Below, piece after piece: positions 9,147-17,074 of a stretch of DNA of 64,000 bases (position 1 is its first letter; every line of letters starts with the position of its first letter). Location of the stretch: NCBI RefSeq assembly GCF_047272945.1, contig NZ_JBKOPS010000015.1, positions 1-64,000 of the forward strand, given 5' to 3'. Under the pieces are notes generated by a model that saw nothing but the letters and a program-made list of their open reading frames with translations, ran no database searches and had not been told where the DNA came from. Position numbers and translations under genes: made by a program. The DNA comes from Rubrolithibacter danxiaensis. GTDB lineage: Bacteria > Bacteroidota > Bacteroidia > Sphingobacteriales > Sphingobacteriaceae.

Positions 9147-9581
9147 ATGGCAAAAGAAAAGTTTAGTACCTATTCTTTCCTGCTCGATCGCACAGCCCGA
9201 AGGGTAAAACAGTATGCACAGCAACAATTCAACCAGCAGGCATTTGATATTACGGTTGATCAATGGTTGGTTTTAAAAAGCCTGAATGATGAAAATGACC
9301 TGAATCAAAGTCAATTAGCAGAACTCACCGGAAAAGATAATCCTACCCTAACCCGGATTATTGACCTGCTGTGTAAGAAAAACTTAACAGAAAGAAGAGT
9401 TCATCCGGCCGACAGGCGGAGCTTCACAGTTCATTTAACAGAGCAGGGTTCTCAAAAGGTAGCAGAACTTTCCCCAAAAGTATCAGCGATCAGGATGAAA
9501 GCATGGGAAAATTTGTCGTTAGATGATTTTGAAACACTTAAACGAATTCTCAACACAATTTATACAAATCTGAATTTATAA
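9147..9581 (+). CDS. MarR family transcriptional regulator
   Basis: This is a 144-residue winged-helix repressor of the MarR family. The recognition region reads NQSQLAELTGKDNPTLTRIIDLL, and the wing carries the typical DRR motif (HPADRRSFTVHLT). An in-frame start exists at 9087, but it lies inside the secDF terminator hairpin. I therefore use the ATG at 9147, which also follows a -7 box. The gene is 4 nt upstream of the ferredoxin reductase and probably autoregulates this redox operon (inference). No cysteine-based redox sensor motif is evident. Confidence 0.88.
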   Translation: MAKEKFSTYSFLLDRTARRVKQYAQQQFNQQAFDITVDQWLVLKSLNDENDLNQSQLAELTGKDNPTLTRIIDLLCKKNLTERRVHPADRRSFTVHLTEQGSQKVAELSPKVSAIRMKAWENLSLDDFETLKRILNTIYTNLNL

Positions 9582-9585
9582 AAAT

Positions 9586-10590
9586 ATGATCAGCACAGAT
9601 ATTTGCATCATAGGCGCCGGCCCGGTCGGTTTGTTTGCAGTTTTTGAAGCAGGACTGTTGAAAATGCGATGTCACCTTATTGATGCACTGCCGCAGGTTG
9701 GTGGCCAGCTCTCCGAAATATATCCCCATAAACCCATTTATGATATTCCTGGCTATCCTGAGATAAAAGCACAGGACCTGGTAGAACGCCTGATGGAGCA
9801 GATTGATACATTTAAACCAACTTTTACTTTGGGAGAACGGGTGCAAACCCTGACCCGCAAGGAGGACGGATCTTTTATTACTGAAACCAATGACGGAACT
9901 CAGGTACACTCTAAAGTTATTGTAATTGCCGGCGGGCTTGGGTCGTTTGAACCCCGGAAACCGGAAATTGATAACCTTGCACTTTATGAAGGAAAAGGAA
10001 TAGCATACATGGTTAAAAACCCGGAGCTGTTCAGAAATGAGAAAGTAGTTTTGGCAGGTGGTGGTGATTCTGCACTTGACTGGACAATCTTTTTAGAAAA
10101 TATCGCACAACGGGTTACTTTAGTTCACCGGGGTGATACTTTCAGAGGAGCACCTGATTCGGCGGAAAAAATATTTGAATTAGCAAAAGAAGGACGGATA
10201 GACCTTATACTGCAATCAAATATAACACGCGTTGATGGTAAGGGACATCTTACTCACATTACAATAGAAAGCCGGGATAAAAGCGTACAAACTATCGAAG
10301 CAAATTTCCTGATTCCATTGTTCGGGTTGAGTCCGAAGTTAGGGCCGATAGCTGAATGGGGGCTGAATATTGACAAATCTGCCATCAGCGTAAACACCAC
10401 TGATTACTCTACGAATGTCGAAGGGATATTTGCTATCGGAGATATTAACACATATCCCGGCAAGTTAAAGCTGATCCTTTGCGGATTTCATGAAGCAGCC
10501 CTGATGGCACAAAGCGCTTTTAAATTTGTATTTCCTGAACAAAAATTGAGTTTTAAATATACCACAGTAAACGGCGTGAACGCATTTTAA
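9586..10590 (+). CDS. Ferredoxin--NADP reductase, thioredoxin-reductase-like type
   Basis: This 334-residue flavoprotein has an N-terminal FAD site (CIIGAGPVGLF), the signature GGQLSEIYPHKPIYDIPGYP, an NADPH site (LAGGGDSALDW) and a C-terminal FAD motif (GIFAIGDI). It has no CxxC redox-active disulfide, which separates it from thioredoxin reductase and places it with YumC-type ferredoxin-NADP reductases. It would pass electrons between NADPH and the ferredoxin encoded 3 nt downstream. It is cytoplasmic and sits in a three-gene operon with a MarR regulator. Confidence 0.92.
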   Translation: MISTDICIIGAGPVGLFAVFEAGLLKMRCHLIDALPQVGGQLSEIYPHKPIYDIPGYPEIKAQDLVERLMEQIDTFKPTFTLGERVQTLTRKEDGSFITETNDGTQVHSKVIVIAGGLGSFEPRKPEIDNLALYEGKGIAYMVKNPELFRNEKVVLAGGGDSALDWTIFLENIAQRVTLVHRGDTFRGAPDSAEKIFELAKEGRIDLILQSNITRVDGKGHLTHITIESRDKSVQTIEANFLIPLFGLSPKLGPIAEWGLNIDKSAISVNTTDYSTNVEGIFAIGDINTYPGKLKLILCGFHEAALMAQSAFKFVFPEQKLSFKYTTVNGVNAF

Positions 10591-10593
10591 AAT

Positions 10594-10914
10594 ATGATTG
10601 CTATTACAGTTGAAGACCGAAACGGCGAAAGACAAACCATAGAAATTCCGGAAGGAATAAACCTGAGTCTGATGGAAGTATTAAAAGGTTCTGATTATAA
10701 CATTCTTGCCACCTGCGGTGGAATGGCTTTGTGTGCAACATGCCATATACAAGTGCAGGAAGGGGCAGAAAAACTTCTTCCACCTACTGATGCTGAACTT
10801 GAAATGCTGGATACTCTGCCCGACGCAGGTTTTGACAGTCGTCTTTCCTGCCAGATTCGTGTAAACGATAACTTAAACGGGATTTTAATAAAAATTTTAG
10901 GGGATGAACAGTAA
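10594..10914 (+). CDS. 2Fe-2S ferredoxin (adrenodoxin type)
   Basis: This is a 106-residue electron carrier with the plant/adrenodoxin-type 2Fe-2S fold. Three ligands lie in TCGGMALCATCH (C-x5-C-x2-C) and the fourth in RLSCQIRV. The preceding SLMEVLKGSDY region is typical of the adrenodoxin/putidaredoxin branch. It follows the reductase by 3 nt, so the pair makes a complete NADPH-to-ferredoxin wire. The final acceptor is not encoded next to it. The family is also used in iron-sulfur assembly, so that role cannot be excluded. Confidence 0.92.
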   Translation: MIAITVEDRNGERQTIEIPEGINLSLMEVLKGSDYNILATCGGMALCATCHIQVQEGAEKLLPPTDAELEMLDTLPDAGFDSRLSCQIRVNDNLNGILIKILGDEQ

Positions 10915-11012
10915 TCCCAACATTTCACCCTCAATTGGGTTATAATTTAAACAAGCGATAAATACACTGCTTCTTTATATTTTAATTAAGCTTTTACTTT
11001 AACATAAACCAC

Positions 11013-12317
11013 ATGGATTTAGCAAATCGATCAACAAATTTTCCAAGGGTAATAATTATAGGAGGAGGTTTTGGTGGAATACAATTAGCAAAAAATTTGA
11101 AGAACAAAGAAGTAGAAGTATTAATGCTTGACAGGCATAATTATCATACTTTCCAACCTTTGCTTTACCAGGTTGCAACCGGGGGCCTTGAAGCAGATTC
11201 GATTGCTTTCCCATTACGGAAGATATTTAAAAATCAAAAGAACTTTAAGTTTCGAAATACAGAAGTTACTCAAATAATCCCCGAACGTAATGTTGTGGAA
11301 ACTACCATCGGAGAATTTCCTTATGATTACTTAGTAATTGCAACCGGCTCTGACACCAACTTTTTTGGCTCAAAAACACTGGAACATTATACCATGCCTA
11401 TGAAAACCATACCCGAAGCATTAAATCTGCGGAGTATGTTGTTGCAGAATTTGGAAGAAGCCCTGGTAGAAAAAGATCCTGATAAGAAAGCAGCCTTATT
11501 AAACTTTGTGGTAGTAGGCGGCGGGCCTACCGGTGTAGAGCTATCAGGAGCCTTATCTGAATTAAAACGGCATGTTTTAAAAAAGGATTATCGTGAGCTG
11601 GATATAAATCAGATACATATTTATCTGATAGAAGGCTCACATGAACTTTTAGGGCCTATGTCTGAACAGGCGAAAAGAAGTGCCAAGGAGTTTTTAGAAG
11701 AAATGGGTGTAGAGGTAATAACGGACGTACGTGTTGAAAGCTATGATGGAGAAAGGATTATATTGTCTAATAAACGGGAAATTGCAAGTAAAAGTGTTCT
11801 ATGGTCGGCGGGAGTTATGGGCGAAGTTATCCCCGGTATACCCAAGGAAAAAATTGCAAGAGGGAACCGCATTCAGGTAGATGAATTCAACCGTGTGGTT
11901 GGATATACCAATATATTTGCTATCGGCGATGTATCGGGAATGATTACGGAAAAATACCCTAACGGACTGCCGGGAGTAGCACCTGTAGCTATGCAACAGG
12001 GAAAGCTTCTTGCAAAAAACATTTTGCGGATAGTTAATAACGAAACTTTAGAACCTTTTGAATATAATGATCAAGGCTCGATGGCAACTGTAGGACGAAA
12101 CCGTGCAGTTGTTGATTTAGGAAAGATCCGCTTTCAAGGAATTTTTGCGTGGTTCGTATGGATGTTTGTCCACCTGATGTCTTTGGTTGGATTTAGAAAT
12201 AAACTGGTTGTATTTGTAAACTGGGTATGGAGTTATTTCAGCTACGATCGAGGTACCCGGCTTATAATAAGGCGTTTTAGCCGTGAATCAATGACGGAGG
12301 ACACTTCTTCTAAATAA
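11013..12317 (+). CDS. ndh: Type II NADH dehydrogenase (NAD(P)/FAD-dependent oxidoreductase)
   Basis: This single-subunit, non-proton-pumping dehydrogenase has 434 residues. The FAD site is VIIIGGGFGGIQLAK, followed by the NDH-2 signature HNYHTFQPLLYQVATGGL. The NADH site is VVVGGGPTGVELSGAL, and FAIGDVSG closes the FAD domain. The C-terminus carries amphipathic, Trp-rich helices (about residues 370-415) that attach it to the inner membrane, where it would reduce menaquinone. It is probably transcribed separately from the ferredoxin operon, given the 98-nt spacer. Confidence 0.92.
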   Translation: MDLANRSTNFPRVIIIGGGFGGIQLAKNLKNKEVEVLMLDRHNYHTFQPLLYQVATGGLEADSIAFPLRKIFKNQKNFKFRNTEVTQIIPERNVVETTIGEFPYDYLVIATGSDTNFFGSKTLEHYTMPMKTIPEALNLRSMLLQNLEEALVEKDPDKKAALLNFVVVGGGPTGVELSGALSELKRHVLKKDYRELDINQIHIYLIEGSHELLGPMSEQAKRSAKEFLEEMGVEVITDVRVESYDGERIILSNKREIASKSVLWSAGVMGEVIPGIPKEKIARGNRIQVDEFNRVVGYTNIFAIGDVSGMITEKYPNGLPGVAPVAMQQGKLLAKNILRIVNNETLEPFEYNDQGSMATVGRNRAVVDLGKIRFQGIFAWFVWMFVHLMSLVGFRNKLVVFVNWVWSYFSYDRGTRLIIRRFSRESMTEDTSSK

Positions 12318-12415
12318 CTTACCGCGGTGGTGAAAAACAAAAATAAAAAAGCTTTTTAGCCGAACATTGTTAATCATGTTACAACACGGTAAAAGAATGA
12401 ATAGGTTGACAACCT

Positions 12416-12844
12416 TTACTTCTTCCTAACCATCTTATAATGAAGAATTCCAGCTTCCTCAAAGAGTTCACCTTCTGCTTTAAAACCAGCTTTTTCATAT
12501 AAGTTCATTGCTTGTACCTGAGCATGAAGATAAACGTATGAAGCATCAGCGGGCAGATCTGAAAGCACTGTTTTAACAAGCGCTATCCCCACCCCTTTTC
12601 CCCTGAATTCTTTTCGTACAGCAAACCGCTCCAGTTTGTATCCTTTATCTGTTTTTCGCCATCTTGCAGCACCAGCGGCACTGCCATTTATTGTAGCAAG
12701 AAAATGGGTTGATTCATCTTCAAATTCCCACTCCAGTTCCGGAGGACAACTTTGTTCTTCTACAAATACTTCAGTGCGAATTGCATACACTTTTTCAAGA
12801 TCTGCGGGAAGGCTGACTTTTCTAACAATTATTTCATCTGCCAT
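12416..12844 (-). CDS. GNAT family N-acetyltransferase
   Basis: This 142-residue acetyl-CoA-dependent acetyltransferase begins with the ElaA/YjcF-like VYAIRTEVFVEEQ. Motif A is present as ERFAVRKEFRGKGVGIALV (the R-x-x-G-x-G/A CoA pyrophosphate loop), and LYEKAGFKAEGE near the end is typical of the fold. The substrate cannot be told from sequence. Its start overlaps the end of the upstream iron-permease-like gene by 11 nt, so the two are translationally coupled. Confidence 0.87.
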   Translation of the reverse strand: MADEIIVRKVSLPADLEKVYAIRTEVFVEEQSCPPELEWEFEDESTHFLATINGSAAGAARWRKTDKGYKLERFAVRKEFRGKGVGIALVKTVLSDLPADASYVYLHAQVQAMNLYEKAGFKAEGELFEEAGILHYKMVRKK

Positions 12845-13316
12845 CGGTATTCTCCTTTAAAGATTTTCTTTTCCTGCTTTTTGAGTTATGAACTTCCTCT
12901 GCGGCTCCTATAGAATGTGACGTAGAAATATCATTCTCCTTCTTCGCTAATTGAGCAATACGTGAATAGAATTTATGTAGTTTATCTAATTCCTCTTCTG
13001 TTAAATCTTCAATATCTACCATCCTGTTGCTGGCACGTTCGCTGGAAGCTATTAACTCATTTAATTTCAACTGTATTGCCTTTGAATCTTTATTCTGAGA
13101 TTTCTGAATTAAAAAAACCATCAGGAAAGTAATTATCGTAGTTCCGGTATTAATGACAAGCTGCCATGTTTGTGAATATTGAAACACAGGGCCTGTTACC
13201 GCCCATAATATTACAATTGCGCTTGCTCCTAAAAAAGCTGTAGAACTTCCGGTAAACGTAGTTGCCCAGTTTGCAAAACGTTCGAAAAGTGAATTTTTAT
13301 TTTTCCTCTTAGCCAT
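12834..13316 (-). CDS. Low-affinity iron permease family protein
   Basis: This 160-residue membrane protein resembles the low-affinity iron permease (Fet4-like) family. It starts with RFANWATTFTGSSTAFLGA and has two transmembrane helices (residues about 26-46 and 53-72). QKSQNKDSKAIQLKLNELI then leads into a charged cytoplasmic helix. Iron transport in bacterial members is an assignment by family name; small size and only two helices make a direct channel role uncertain. It overlaps the following GNAT gene by 11 nt. Confidence 0.8.
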   Translation of the reverse strand: MAKRKNKNSLFERFANWATTFTGSSTAFLGASAIVILWAVTGPVFQYSQTWQLVINTGTTIITFLMVFLIQKSQNKDSKAIQLKLNELIASSERASNRMVDIEDLTEEELDKLHKFYSRIAQLAKKENDISTSHSIGAAEEVHNSKSRKRKSLKENTDGR

Positions 13317-13343
13317 GAGTTTTTAATTTCTAATGTAAATAAA

Positions 13344-13372
13344 AAAGGCCATTCCTGTTCAGAACGGCCTTT
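13344..13372 (-). terminator. Rho-independent terminator after fba
   Basis: Read on the minus strand, AAAGGCC pairs with GGCCTTT around an inner 3-bp stem. A T-run follows at 13341-13346. It separates fba from the iron-permease gene downstream. Confidence 0.7.
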
Positions 13373-13390
13373 AAGTATCTAAAAAACTTT

Positions 13391-14470
13391 TTATAATTTC
13401 TCGTTTACATTGATACAGTTAAGATTTTGGAATGCCTGAGTTAAACGCTTAACAAAAGTTTCCTCACCTTTACGAAGCCAAACACGAGGATCGTAATATT
13501 TTTTATTTGGAGAATCTTCTCCTTCCGGATTACCGATCTGTCCTTGCAGGTATGCTTCTTTTGCTTTGTAATTTTCAAGAATACCTTCCCAAAACGCCCA
13601 CTGCATATCAGTATCAATATTCATTTTAATGGCACCATAAGAGATAGCTTCCCGAATTTCAGCTTCGGAAGAACCGGATCCGCCGTGGAAAACAAAATTG
13701 ACAGGCTTCTCTGCACTTAAATTATTTTCTTTACGCACATATTCCTGAGAGTTCTTTAAGATAATGGGTTGTAATTTTACATTTCCCGGTTTATAAACAC
13801 CGTGAACATTTCCAAATGCTGCTGCGATTGTAAAACGGCTGCTTATGCTGCTTAATTCACGGTAGGCATACCCCACTTCTTCAGGTTGAGTATACAAGCG
13901 GGCGCTGTCCACATCGCTGTTATCAACTCCGTCTTCTTCACCGCCAGTAACCCCAAGTTCAATTTCAATGGCCATTTCAAGATCTTTCATACGAGAAAGA
14001 TATTTCTTGCAAACTTCAATGTTCTCTTCAATTGGTTCTTCAGAAAGATCAAGCATATGAGAAGAAAACAAAGGTTTTCCGTTTTGCTTGTAAAACTTCT
14101 CACCGTGGTCCAAAAGGCCGTCTATCCAGGGAAGCAATTTTTTAGCGGCATGGTCCGTATGTAAAATAACCGCTATACCATAATGCTCGGCAAGCAAATG
14201 GACGTGCTGTGCTGCTGATACCGCACCTAAAACACAAGCCTGAAGCTTATCATTATTCAACGATTTACCGGCATAAAACTGTGCGCCTCCATTTGACAGC
14301 TGTATAATAACCGGTGAGTTAACAGCCTTTGCTGTTTCCATTACGGCATTTATCGAGTTTGTGCCTATTACATTTACGGCTGGAAGGGCAAACTGGTGTT
14401 TCTTTGCCTGTTCATACAATTCCTGAACGGCATCTCCGTACAAAACACCCTTATATTCTTTTAAGTTCAT
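13391..14470 (-). CDS. fbaA: Class II fructose-bisphosphate aldolase
   Basis: This zinc-dependent aldolase splits fructose-1,6-bisphosphate into glyceraldehyde-3-phosphate and DHAP. At 359 residues it has the length of the class IIA (E. coli-like) enzymes. Visible marks are the zinc ligand region VILHTDHAAKKLLPWIDGL, the acidic loop EIELGVTGGEEDGVDNS, AFGNVHGVYKPG with a zinc-ligand histidine, and the phosphate loop VFHGGSGSSEAEI. It stands alone with its own terminator and is divergent from accD. Confidence 0.96.
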   Translation of the reverse strand: MNLKEYKGVLYGDAVQELYEQAKKHQFALPAVNVIGTNSINAVMETAKAVNSPVIIQLSNGGAQFYAGKSLNNDKLQACVLGAVSAAQHVHLLAEHYGIAVILHTDHAAKKLLPWIDGLLDHGEKFYKQNGKPLFSSHMLDLSEEPIEENIEVCKKYLSRMKDLEMAIEIELGVTGGEEDGVDNSDVDSARLYTQPEEVGYAYRELSSISSRFTIAAAFGNVHGVYKPGNVKLQPIILKNSQEYVRKENNLSAEKPVNFVFHGGSGSSEAEIREAISYGAIKMNIDTDMQWAFWEGILENYKAKEAYLQGQIGNPEGEDSPNKKYYDPRVWLRKGEETFVKRLTQAFQNLNCINVNEKL

Positions 14471-14615
14471 ATTTTAAGGAGTTAAAAAAGAACACGAAAA
14501 TAAAAAAATTATGCAAACTATCGCCTATAATCCTTTCAATTTGTAGATTTAATAAGATTTAGCCGGCTGCTTTTGTTAAAATTTTGTTTATTTGCATGCT
14601 ATATTCCATTTATAC

Positions 14616-15461
14616 ATGGCTTGGTTTAAAAGAGAGAAAAAAGGAATTATAACTTCTACAGAAGAAAAAAAAGAGGCACCGGATGGCATCTGGAATAAAT
14701 GCCCTAATTGTAAAAAGCCTTTACATTACGCAGAGCAGGTAGAAAACAATTACGTATGTCATTATTGTTCCTACCACCTGAGAATAGGTTCTAAAGAATA
14801 TTTTTCGTTTTTATTTGATAATAATGAATTTACGGAGCTTTTCGAGAACTTACGGTCGGGAGATCCTCTCCATTTCGAGGATACCAAAAAATATCCTGAA
14901 AGATTGAAGGAAAGCTATGCGAAAACAGGATTAAAAGATGCTATTCGTGCTGCTCATGGTAAGCTGGAAGGGCAGGAACTGGTAATAGCCTGTATGGATT
15001 TTAACTTTATTGGTGGCTCGATGGGCTCTGTTGTTGGAGAGAAAATAGCCCGTTCCATTGATCATTGTATAGAACATAAAATTCCGTTCCTGATGATTTC
15101 AAAATCAGGCGGTGCCAGGATGATGGAAGCTGCTTTCTCGCTGATGCAAATGGCAAAAACATCGGCAAAACTTTCTTTATTAAGCAAAGCTAAAATCCCC
15201 TATATTTCTTTGTTAACAGACCCTACTACGGGAGGAGTTACTGCTTCATACGCGATGCTTGGTGATATTAACATTGCAGAACCCGGAGCCCTGATTGGTT
15301 TTGCAGGACCGCGTGTAATTAAAGAAACTATTAAAAAGGATCTGCCCAAAGGGTTTCAAACCGCAGAATTTGTTTTGGAACACGGGTTTTTAGATTTTAT
15401 AGTAGACAGAAGAGTAATGAAATCAAAACTTTCAACTTTTCTTTCGCTGATGGCACATTAA
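14616..15461 (+). CDS. accD: Acetyl-CoA carboxylase carboxyltransferase subunit beta
   Basis: This subunit transfers carboxyl from biotin to acetyl-CoA in the first step of fatty-acid synthesis. An N-terminal zinc ribbon (CPNCKKPLHYAEQ...YVCHYC, four Cys) precedes the crotonase-like carboxyltransferase domain, with SKSGGARMMEA and DPTTGGVTASYAMLGD. The frame opens at 14592, but the conserved start MAWFKREKKGI is at 14616, giving 281 residues. The partner accA is not in the window. Confidence 0.95.
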   Translation: MAWFKREKKGIITSTEEKKEAPDGIWNKCPNCKKPLHYAEQVENNYVCHYCSYHLRIGSKEYFSFLFDNNEFTELFENLRSGDPLHFEDTKKYPERLKESYAKTGLKDAIRAAHGKLEGQELVIACMDFNFIGGSMGSVVGEKIARSIDHCIEHKIPFLMISKSGGARMMEAAFSLMQMAKTSAKLSLLSKAKIPYISLLTDPTTGGVTASYAMLGDINIAEPGALIGFAGPRVIKETIKKDLPKGFQTAEFVLEHGFLDFIVDRRVMKSKLSTFLSLMAH

Positions 15462-15512
15462 AAAGAAAGGCTGCCTCCTGCATTATATTAAATAAGCTCA
15501 GAGACAGCTGTT

Positions 15513-15695
15513 CTATCTTTCAATTGGATTTCTTTTACCCAGATTAGGATCTTTCGCTGTTGAATTGAATCCGCTTTTTCGATTTTGCTTCTTTGGGCGA
15601 TTGGATGAAGGTGGATTTTTTAGTTTTTCTGAAGGTTCATCAGTAGGCTCTTCTCCGTTCTGATTTTTCCTTTCTATTTTTTCCTGCAAATTCAT
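15513..15695 (-). CDS. Small basic hypothetical protein
   Basis: This 60-residue, highly polar protein is rich in Lys, Arg, Asn and Pro, with no hydrophobic core and no recognisable domain. It is probably disordered. It starts 10 nt after the stop of a strongly acidic protein on the same strand, so the two would be co-expressed. The opposite net charge suggests, but does not show, that they interact. Confidence 0.5.
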   Translation of the reverse strand: MNLQEKIERKNQNGEEPTDEPSEKLKNPPSSNRPKKQNRKSGFNSTAKDPNLGKRNPIER

Positions 15696-15705
15696 GGTAC
15701 CATTG

Positions 15706-16146
15706 TTATATTCCTGTATCAGGGCCCGGAGTACCTGGTTCGTGATCTTTCATACGGCCGGTAGTACGGCCGTATGGTTTATTAGCAAAATCTGTATTAA
15801 AGTCGGTATCGTGGGTAACACTTCTATCATTATCATCTGCCGACGCTAACAAATCGTCATCTTCGTCTTCATCGTCATCAGCAAGTAAATCGTCATCATC
15901 ATCTGCCCAGCTTCCTTCTTCATCATCGTCGTCGTCAGCCACCTCCGGAATTACGTTAGGATTAACCAATTCTTCATCCGCATCGTCATCAATATCATCG
16001 CCGGTTTCTATATCGAAATCATCGTCGTCATCGTCGTCCAACCAATCGTCATCATCAGGACCGGGACCAGAAGAGAAGTTGTGAGGATCATTTATTCCTA
16101 AATTGTCTTCCTGATCATTTAAGAATTCTTCCTGGAAATTTTTCAT
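15706..16146 (-). CDS. Highly acidic, Asp-repeat hypothetical protein
   Basis: About 40% of the 146 residues are Asp or Glu, mostly in runs of three to seven Asp spread over residues 30-110. The coding strand is correspondingly full of GAT/GAC/GAA repeats, seen as TCATCG iterations on the plus strand. The tail is Gly/Pro/Thr-rich. There is no signal peptide and no fold is evident. Such proteins occur in Bacteroidota, but I know of no established function; DNA mimicry, cation binding or nucleoid interaction are only possibilities. Confidence 0.7.
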   Translation of the reverse strand: MKNFQEEFLNDQEDNLGINDPHNFSSGPGPDDDDWLDDDDDDDFDIETGDDIDDDADEELVNPNVIPEVADDDDDEEGSWADDDDDLLADDDEDEDDDLLASADDNDRSVTHDTDFNTDFANKPYGRTTGRMKDHEPGTPGPDTGI

Positions 16147-16352
16147 AGGTTTCTTTTGCTTAAGGTTGTTTATGTATATGATAAACAGCTATCCTTACCC
16201 TGTTTGTTTTAAAAAAGGTCAGATATACAATCGGAAACATTTGAAAATCTTTTTTCTCTCTCCAGATAGAGCTTCTGTCAAATGTAATTTCTCCATGAGA
16301 TAGTTGAATCTATAACGCTATAAATTGCGTAATAGTAACATTGAGTATAAAT

Positions 16353-17057
16353 ATGGAGGCCCTTAACACTGCCAAAGAAATTTCCCGGCTTAATGCCACC
16401 CATCGGTATCTGAATTTTCATATTGACAGAGAAAAAGAGCTGAATCAACTTGTGATGTTAGCGTCGCAGATTTGCGGAACTCCGATTTCATAAATAACAC
16501 TAATGGATAAAGATGTTCAATGGATAAAGGCCAGATTAGGTGTAGATGTACAAGAAATGCCAAGGGAAACTTCTTTTTGCACACATGCTATTGAAGATCA
16601 AAACATTATGGTTGTTGAAGATGCCTCTTTGGATGAACGTTTTTCGAATAGTCCTGTTGTTTCCGGCAATCCTCATATCCGCTTTTATGCAAGTGCCAAT
16701 TTAAAATCCCATGATGGATATAATGTAGGAACATTATGTGTGTATGATGTACAACCTAAAACGTTAAATGCTGAGCAGAAAAGTTGCCTATCGGCCTTAG
16801 CGGATCAGGTAAGTCATATTATGGAACTTGATTATGCATTAAAAACATTGCAAAAACAAAACCTGGCCTTGGCAGAAATTGCCAGAGTTCAATCCCATGA
16901 ATTAAGACTTCCTGTATCTTCCATTCTTGGAGTTATGCATCTTATTAATGAAGAGCCTGCTGATTTAAACAGCGATTATCTCTTAATATTAAATCAAGCA
17001 GTAAAACAGCTGGATGAGAAAATAAAAATGATTGTAAATTACACTAATATCCATTAA
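16353..17057 (+). pseudogene. GAF-HisKA signalling protein interrupted by one in-frame TAA
   Basis: Translation from the ATG at 16353 gives 46 residues ending in QICGTPIS. A TAA (16491-16493) follows, and the same frame continues with ITLMDKDVQWIKARLGVD. Together they make the intact start of a GAF domain (family pattern PIS-hydrophobic-ITL-x-D). The stop sits where a hydrophobic residue such as Leu (TTA) is expected, so one base change explains it. The rest reads through a full GAF (CTHAI, VGTLCVYD) into a HisKA H-box (QSHELRLPVSSILG) and ends at 17057 without an ATPase domain. An ATG at 16503 could still give a 184-residue product lacking the first GAF strand. It may be a recent nonsense mutation, a sequencing error or readthrough. 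Confidence 0.7.
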
Positions 17058-17074
17058 GGATTTGACGAAAATAC

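Noticed and set aside
10915..10945. CCCAA...TTGGG pair after the ferredoxin gene as a terminator
   Set aside because: Only 5 bp of stem with a long loop and no T-run.
12398..12420. AGGTTGACAACCT palindrome near the end of the GNAT gene
   Set aside because: There is no room for a loop and no clear T-run, so it is neither a convincing terminator nor a placed operator.
15840..16060. TCATCG-like repeats as a microsatellite or CRISPR-like array
   Set aside because: They are codon repeats for Asp runs within the acidic protein, with no regular spacer.
16491..16493. Genome-wide reassignment of TAA to a sense codon
   Set aside because: Many clear genes in the window, such as accD and thyA, end normally at TAA.
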